Source of the DNA: Myotis daubentonii
Taxonomy: Eukaryota; Chordata; Mammalia; Chiroptera; Vespertilionidae
Assembly: GCF_963259705.1 (NCBI RefSeq)
Contig: NC_081848.1
Coordinates: 54,680,895-54,744,894, forward strand
Reading direction: 5' to 3'
DNA: 64,000 nucleotides
Shown piece after piece: positions 59,527 to 64,000 of this stretch. The position numbers were made by a program, and so were the translations under genes. Positions within the stretch are counted from its first letter, which is position 1; each line of letters begins with the position of its first letter. The notes beneath the pieces are model-generated. The model saw only the letters and a list, made by a program, of their open reading frames with translations. It did not search any database and was not told the DNA's origin.

Positions 59527-60449
59527 TCTACACTAATAAAAGAGAAAAATGGTAATTGGCGTACGACGATACCCTTTTCATTGGCTATTCAGGGCTATAT
59601 GCAAATTAACTGCCAACTATGATTGGCAGTTAACTGCCAACTAAGATTGGCAGTTAACTGCCAACAAGATGGCGGTTAATTTGCATATGTAGGCACAATG
59701 CAGGGAGGCGAAAGGGAAAGCAGGAAGAAGCCCCCTGCCACTGACAGTGATCAGAAACCCAGGGGGGAGCTAAGAGCTGGGGCCGCCTTTGCCCTGCCCC
59801 CCAGCCATGATCGGAGAATCAGGCGCCTTTGCCGCCCTGGCCAGTGATAGCAGGAAGTAGGGGTGGAGCCAGCGATGGGAGCTGGACACGGTCGAAGCTG
59901 GCAGTCCCGGGAGGTAGGGGTCCCTTGCCTGGGCCTAAAGCGGAGCCCACGATCACGGGACGGCTGCAGCTGCGGGTCCCCGCTGCCCGAGCCTGACGCC
60001 TCAGCCAGAGGCATTAGGCCTGGGCAGGGGCGGAGCCTGCAACCGCGGAGAGCTGGGGGTCCCCTGCCCAGGCATGATTCCTGGGCCAGAGCCAGTGATC
60101 GGGGGAAGATGGGGTCCCCTGTCCAAGCCTGACACCTCTGGCGGAGGCATCAGGCCTGGGCAAGGGGCCGATCAGGTGATCAGAGGGTGATGGGGGTCTA
60201 CGCCTCTGGCTGAGGCATCAGGCCTGGGCAAGGGGCAGAGCCAGCAATCGGAGGGGTTTGGGGGTCCCTTGCCCAGGCCTGATGCCTGGGCCAGAGGCGT
60301 CAGGCCTGGGCAAGGGGCCGATCCTGCGATTGGAGGGTGATAGGGGTCAACGCCTGAGGGCTCCCAGTATGTGAAAGGGGGCAGGCTGGGCTGAGGGACA
60401 CTCCCCCACCCCACACCCAGTGCACAAATTTCGTGCACTGGGCCCCTAG
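59527..60449 (+). mobile_element. Helitron (HeliBat-like), upstream member of a tandem pair
   Basis: Starts TCTACACTAATAAAAGAGAA after A (59526) and ends with hairpin GTGCACAAATTTCGTGCAC (60419-60437), then TGGGCCCCTAG. At 923 bp it is the longest Helitron here. It is a close relative of 30917-31556 with an added GC-rich repeated interior (about 60.0-60.34 kb) and a duplicated palindrome. No Rep/helicase coding. Confidence 0.93.
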
Positions 60450-60966
60450 TCCTATATAATAAAAGCATAATATGCGAATTGTCCCCTCGGGCGGTCATGT
60501 GACCAGGAGTTCAACCAGGAGATCAGGAGTTTGACCACTCCCTATGACATGTGCTGACCACCAGGGGGCAGTGCAGAACATGGCCGGCATCAGCCACATG
60601 GCACTAGCAGCGGGTGGCAGTGGAGGCACTGCTGGCCCCAATGGGCCCCAAGGACAGCGGGATCAGGTGGGATGGTGGAGCAGGTGAGCGGGTGGCACCA
60701 GGCCAAGGCAGGTGTGAGCAGGGGGCCCCAATCGTCCCACCAATCATCCCCGCAGATGGCAACCAGTGCTGGGGGCGGGGGGGGGGGGGGCGCATCCTGA
60801 TCAATTGCCGCACAGGCGGGATGGTGGAGGAGGTGAGAGGGCAGCGCTAGGCCAAGGCGGGGTACCAGGCAGGACTGCAAGGCTGGGGGTGCGAGCTGGG
60901 GCCCGATCTCCACAGGCCACCCTGAGGGACTCCACCCATGCATGAATTCATGCTTCAGGCCTCTAG
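60450..60966 (+). mobile_element. Helitron (HeliBat-like), downstream member of a tandem pair
   Basis: Begins TCCTATATAATAAAAGCATA with no base between it and the CTAG of the previous element. Ends with a subterminal hairpin (GCATGAATTCATGC), then TTCAGGCCTCTAG and T. Contains GTGCTGACCACCAGGGGGCA, shared with the 1.7-kb copy, and a run of about 16 G near 60776-60791. Confidence 0.92.
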
Positions 60967-61302
60967 TTTATTATATTAGAAACTAAAGCTAAGAAAACAT
61001 TTGTTATTAATTCATTTAAAACAAAACATATGATTAAATAGTAATCATTTACATGGTAACATAAATAACATACTTTTAAAGTAGTATAAGCACAATTTCC
61101 AAAGCAAAGAATTTGAAGATGGGTATTATTTTGCATTTTTGCAAATCTCTTAAATGCCTGGTTTAATAAAAGACAGCCGGATTCTCATAGGTGTTACTGC
61201 ATTCAATCTGTGTGATATGTTGAGTTGATGGAAATATGTGAAAAATATCTATCTTCACACAGATATGAAGTTGGAACGAGGCAGAGTGTTTTAATAGCCT
61301 TT

Positions 61303-61387
61303 CCAGTGGGGGCTTGCCCGGGGTGGCGGGGGTGGGGGGGGTGGGGGGGGAATGAGACATATGTAAAACTTTAGACAATATTAAAAA
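61303..61387 (+). mobile_element. 85-bp L1 3' tail insertion
   Basis: Only the final L1 3' UTR bases: AGTGGGGGCTTGCCCGGGGT, G-rich run, GAGACATATGTAAAACTTTA and AGACAATATTAAAAAA. The 10-bp repeat AATAGCCTTT flanks it (61293-61302; 61388-61397). The sequence matches the end of the L1 at 43792-45233, so both come from one subfamily. Confidence 0.88.
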
Positions 61388-61440
61388 AATAGCCTTTTCA
61401 CATGATAGTAGCTACTCTTCTTTTATCTATATCAAAATTT

Positions 61441-61656
61441 GCCCTAACTGGTTTGGCTCAGTGGATAGAGCATCGGCCTGCAGACTCAAGGGTCCCAGGT
61501 TCGATTCCAGTCAAGGGCATGTACCTTGGTTGTGGACACGTACCCAGTGGGGAGTGCAGAAGGCAGCTGATCGATGTTTCTTTCTCATCGATGTTTCTAA
61601 CTCTCTATCCCTATCCCTTCCTCTCTGTAAAAAATCAATAAAATATATTTTTTAAA
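61441..61656 (+). mobile_element. VES SINE with well-preserved pol III boxes
   Basis: Starts GCCCTAACTGGTTTGGCTCA. The A box region TGGCTCAGTGG (about 61454) and a B box GGTTCGATTCC (61498-61508) agree with the tRNA promoter consensus. Tail AATCAATAAAATATATTTTT. Direct repeats AAAATTT lie at 61434-61440 and 61657-61663. Confidence 0.93.
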
Positions 61657-61839
61657 AAAATTTGACAGGTAATAGTTTCTAAAAGGTTAATTACAATATG
61701 TAATCTGAAACCTGAATATCAATTAACTTTTTGTATTCTGTTACTTTAAAACCCACTGGTCTTTAAATGCATCTTTTACCCATGCATAATTTTGTAACAT
61801 GCATTGGTTCATTTGGGAATTATCGGTTCACTGTGTTTT

Positions 61840-62640
61840 GCAGATCTTTAAAATGTTGACATATTTCATTATTCAGTAGTTTAAAAAATCAAATTTATTA
61901 ATATCACTACCAATCTTATCAGAAAAACTTTTAAGTTTTGGGAAGCCATCAACCTCATAGTGGTAGATACAAGTTTTCCAAACAACTAATTTTCTCTTGA
62001 AAGCTCAAATTTTATTAATGACAACAAACAATATCAGTTGCTTTTCTTACAATGGCACAGACACTTTGCTCATTTTTTAGAATGTGTCTGCCAAGCATCC
62101 AAGTCTGAATAACCATTGTGTGTCTGTTACTCATTCTTTCAAGTAAAAATGATGTTCTATGAAAGAAAAAAAAAGTAGTTAGTTCAGCTTGCAACTCAAT
62201 CACACAGGTGATTTTCCTCAAGATAGCCATTGTACTTGGTATGCAGCATGAGTGCTTTATGCATACTTCCCATTTTATCACGGAGTATTAAAAGACGTAC
62301 TTACGGGTCAAGAATGAATAAAATCAGTTACTTTACTGTTTCATCTACACCATTATTAAGTGAAACTGGCTTTTTTCTTCCTGTGAGTGGTGATGATTTT
62401 AAAAACTCAATGATTATTAATAGACTTTGGTGCCACTGCTCTGATTTATGTAAGGCACCACCCATTTTGCCCAAAATGGCTTTGTATCCTCAGCGTAAAT
62501 GTCAACACTGCAAAAAAAAATATCATGATGGAAATAGTTTTGACTTTTCAGACCCCTTGAAAAGGTCTCAAGGGTCCCCATGTGTCGACTGACCACATTT
62601 TGATAACTGCTTATGTACTCTGGTAATCCATTTTGCAGCT
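61840..62640. repeat. possible old DNA transposon relic
   Basis: The right end (about 62550-62640: CCCTTGAAAAGGTCTCAAGG, then GACCACATTTTGATAACTGC) resembles the reversed terminus of Charlie-type hAT elements. A 120-codon plus frame (62230-62592) and an 88-codon minus frame overlap in the interior but show no domain I recognise. Confidence 0.35.
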
Positions 62641-62939
62641 AAGGAAACTATCTAGTTTAATATTTTTAAGCCAACAAAGAAGAGGTAATATCTAGCACAG
62701 TGAGTATAATATGGTAAATACTGATTAAAAGTTTTCTCTTTTCTTCTTTCCAAAAGAAAGAACAACTAGTGGGTGGAGACTACAAGATGATGGATTTTAG
62801 CTCAGTCCAGACAAATCTTTAAAAGCAATGGAATAATTTGCCTCACAAAATAGAGACCTATTGCTGGAGTTGTCAAAGTTAAGGCTAGTGACACTTTGCC
62901 AGACATGTTGTAGAAAGAATTCTTACACTGAGTTGAAAA

Positions 62940-63125
62940 TTGTACCAAAACTTAGTTGATTATGTAATCACCTAGACATTTTTTTATAAAATTCAAATCT
63001 CTGGACCCTACCCCCAAACCTGCTGAACCATATCTCCTTGAGTGGGCCAGGAGTTAACATGTTTTGAAAGCTCCACAGATGATCACTAAAGCCGGCCCAG
63101 CTGTAGATGGTGTTCAAGAACTGCT
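62940..63125 (+). repeat. MER5-like hAT relic
   Basis: AAATTCAAATCTCTGGACCC, CCAAACCTGCTGAACCATAT and GATCACTAAAGCCGGCC, then GTTCAAGAACTGCT, follow the order of MER5-type Charlie miniature elements. Diverged. Confidence 0.5.
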
Positions 63126-63449
63126 ATACCCTTTCCCTCTAAAGTCCCTACCAACTCTAAGATTCTACAATTTTATATTTTGTCAACACTCAGTGGGAAG
63201 TATACCCTGACACCTTAATGTAACACTGCCTAAGCCTTTTTTAAACACATTATAGATGGTCGGGATCAAGGTATTTTGGGGTCAAAAAAGGAAGAATTAA
63301 TGTTGCATTTCTTAGGCCTGCCAATTCACCTCTGCCCACATGTGTAGCAGAATGGTAAATCAGAAATGGAATTGCCTAAATTAGACAAATTTTCACAACT
63401 GCCAGAACTTTTCTGCTCTCCTTAAATAACAATTCAAGATCTATCAGTG

Positions 63450-63660
63450 GCCCAGCTGGGGAGGGTCAGTGGTTGAGCATTGACCTATGAATCAGGAGGT
63501 CACGGGTTCAATTCAAGGCACATGCCTCGGGTTGCAGGCTGGATCCCCAGTAGGGGGCATGTAGGAGTTAGCCGATTGATGATTCTATCTCATCATTAAT
63601 GTTTCTATCTCTCTCTCCCTCTCCCTTCCTCTCTGAAATAAATAAAAATATATTTAATAA
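63450..63660 (+). mobile_element. VES SINE
   Basis: Starts GCCCAGCTGGGGAGGGTCAG, keeps TGGTTGAGCATTGACCTATG, CAGGAGGTCACGGGTTCAAT and CTGGATCCCCAGTAGGGGGC, and ends ATAAATAAAAATATATTTAA. A short deletion lies after the B-box region. Confidence 0.9.
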
Positions 63661-64000
63661 CTTTAAAAAATATATTGGTCAGTAAATAAGAATGGTCAGT
63701 ACAAAAATGTGTCCAATTTAAAATAAATGAGATTATTTAGAAGATGGCATGTCTTCCACCTACAAAGATAGCTTATTGCAATGAACCAAAACCATAAAAA
63801 TATAGCCCACAAATTTCCAAGACTTATTTACAGAATCATTATGTTACTAAATCCCCAAAACACTTGTAGTTGAGGTCTTGACTACAAAAAATCCCACATA
63901 TTGCTTAACTTTACACTTTATACAATATAAAGCTTCAAGGCCACTTGACCAGAATCAAACAAAAATTTGGCAGTGAATCAAAAAGAAAATTGAAAATTTG
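63661..64000. other. single-copy stretch, no gene
   Basis: No gene or repeat recognised to the window end. Confidence 0.4.

Noticed and set aside
61441..61515. tRNA gene
   Set aside because: The tRNA-like head belongs to a VES SINE; it has no tRNA 3' half or acceptor stem closure.
1..64000. CRISPR array, prophage or bacterial operon
   Set aside because: No regularly spaced direct repeats with unique spacers and no dense gene layout; repeats are mammalian transposons.

Overview
This 64 kb window is nuclear DNA of a mammal, almost certainly a vespertilionid bat. It contains tRNA-derived VES SINEs, HeliBat-type Helitrons (5' TCCTATATAATAAAAG-like start, 3' GTGCAC hairpin followed by CTAG), SPIN-like hAT miniature elements and bat-type L1/HAL1 retrotransposons. 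Mammal-wide relics (MIR, L2, MER5-like, an MLT1-like LTR piece) lie underneath. No bacterial features, rRNA, stand-alone tRNA gene or CRISPR array is visible. No complete protein-coding gene can be supported; the longest open frames belong to L1 ORF2 remnants or lie in repeats and are not host genes.

Layout. 1-5 kb: AT-rich single-copy DNA, a Helitron abutting a (TG)n-tailed VES SINE, and a 5'-truncated L1 with 15-bp target duplications. 5-10.4 kb: ancient layers, including a mariner-like MITE, a MIR split by an L2 piece, and an RTE/BovB-like LINE relic lying within an L2. 10.4-19 kb: VES SINEs, two SPIN-like hAT elements with 8-bp target duplications, a head-to-tail Helitron pair and another Helitron. 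19-31 kb: mostly single-copy, with L2, MIR and short L1 tails, one showing a twin-priming inversion, then a Helitron. 31.5-36.1 kb: repeat-poor. 36-42 kb: an ancient L1 relic carrying five younger insertions. 42.2-45.9 kb: a three-level nest (L1 inside HAL1 inside a hAT MITE), each level marked by its own target duplication. 46-48 kb: L2 debris. 48.1-56.7 kb: about 8.6 kb nearly free of lineage-specific repeats. 56.8-64 kb: an L1 3' end interrupted by a minus-strand Helitron, a second head-to-tail Helitron pair, VES SINEs and old DNA transposon relics.

The setting looks intronic or intergenic. The best non-repeat signals are several short minus-strand intervals with good splice consensus and open frames, chiefly 36870-36951 and 54176-54247, with weaker ones near 47.2, 35.6, 32.4 and 29.0 kb. 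They could be exons of a large minus-strand gene with very long introns. I do not recognise the protein, and pseudo-exons of this quality are common, so they are candidates only.
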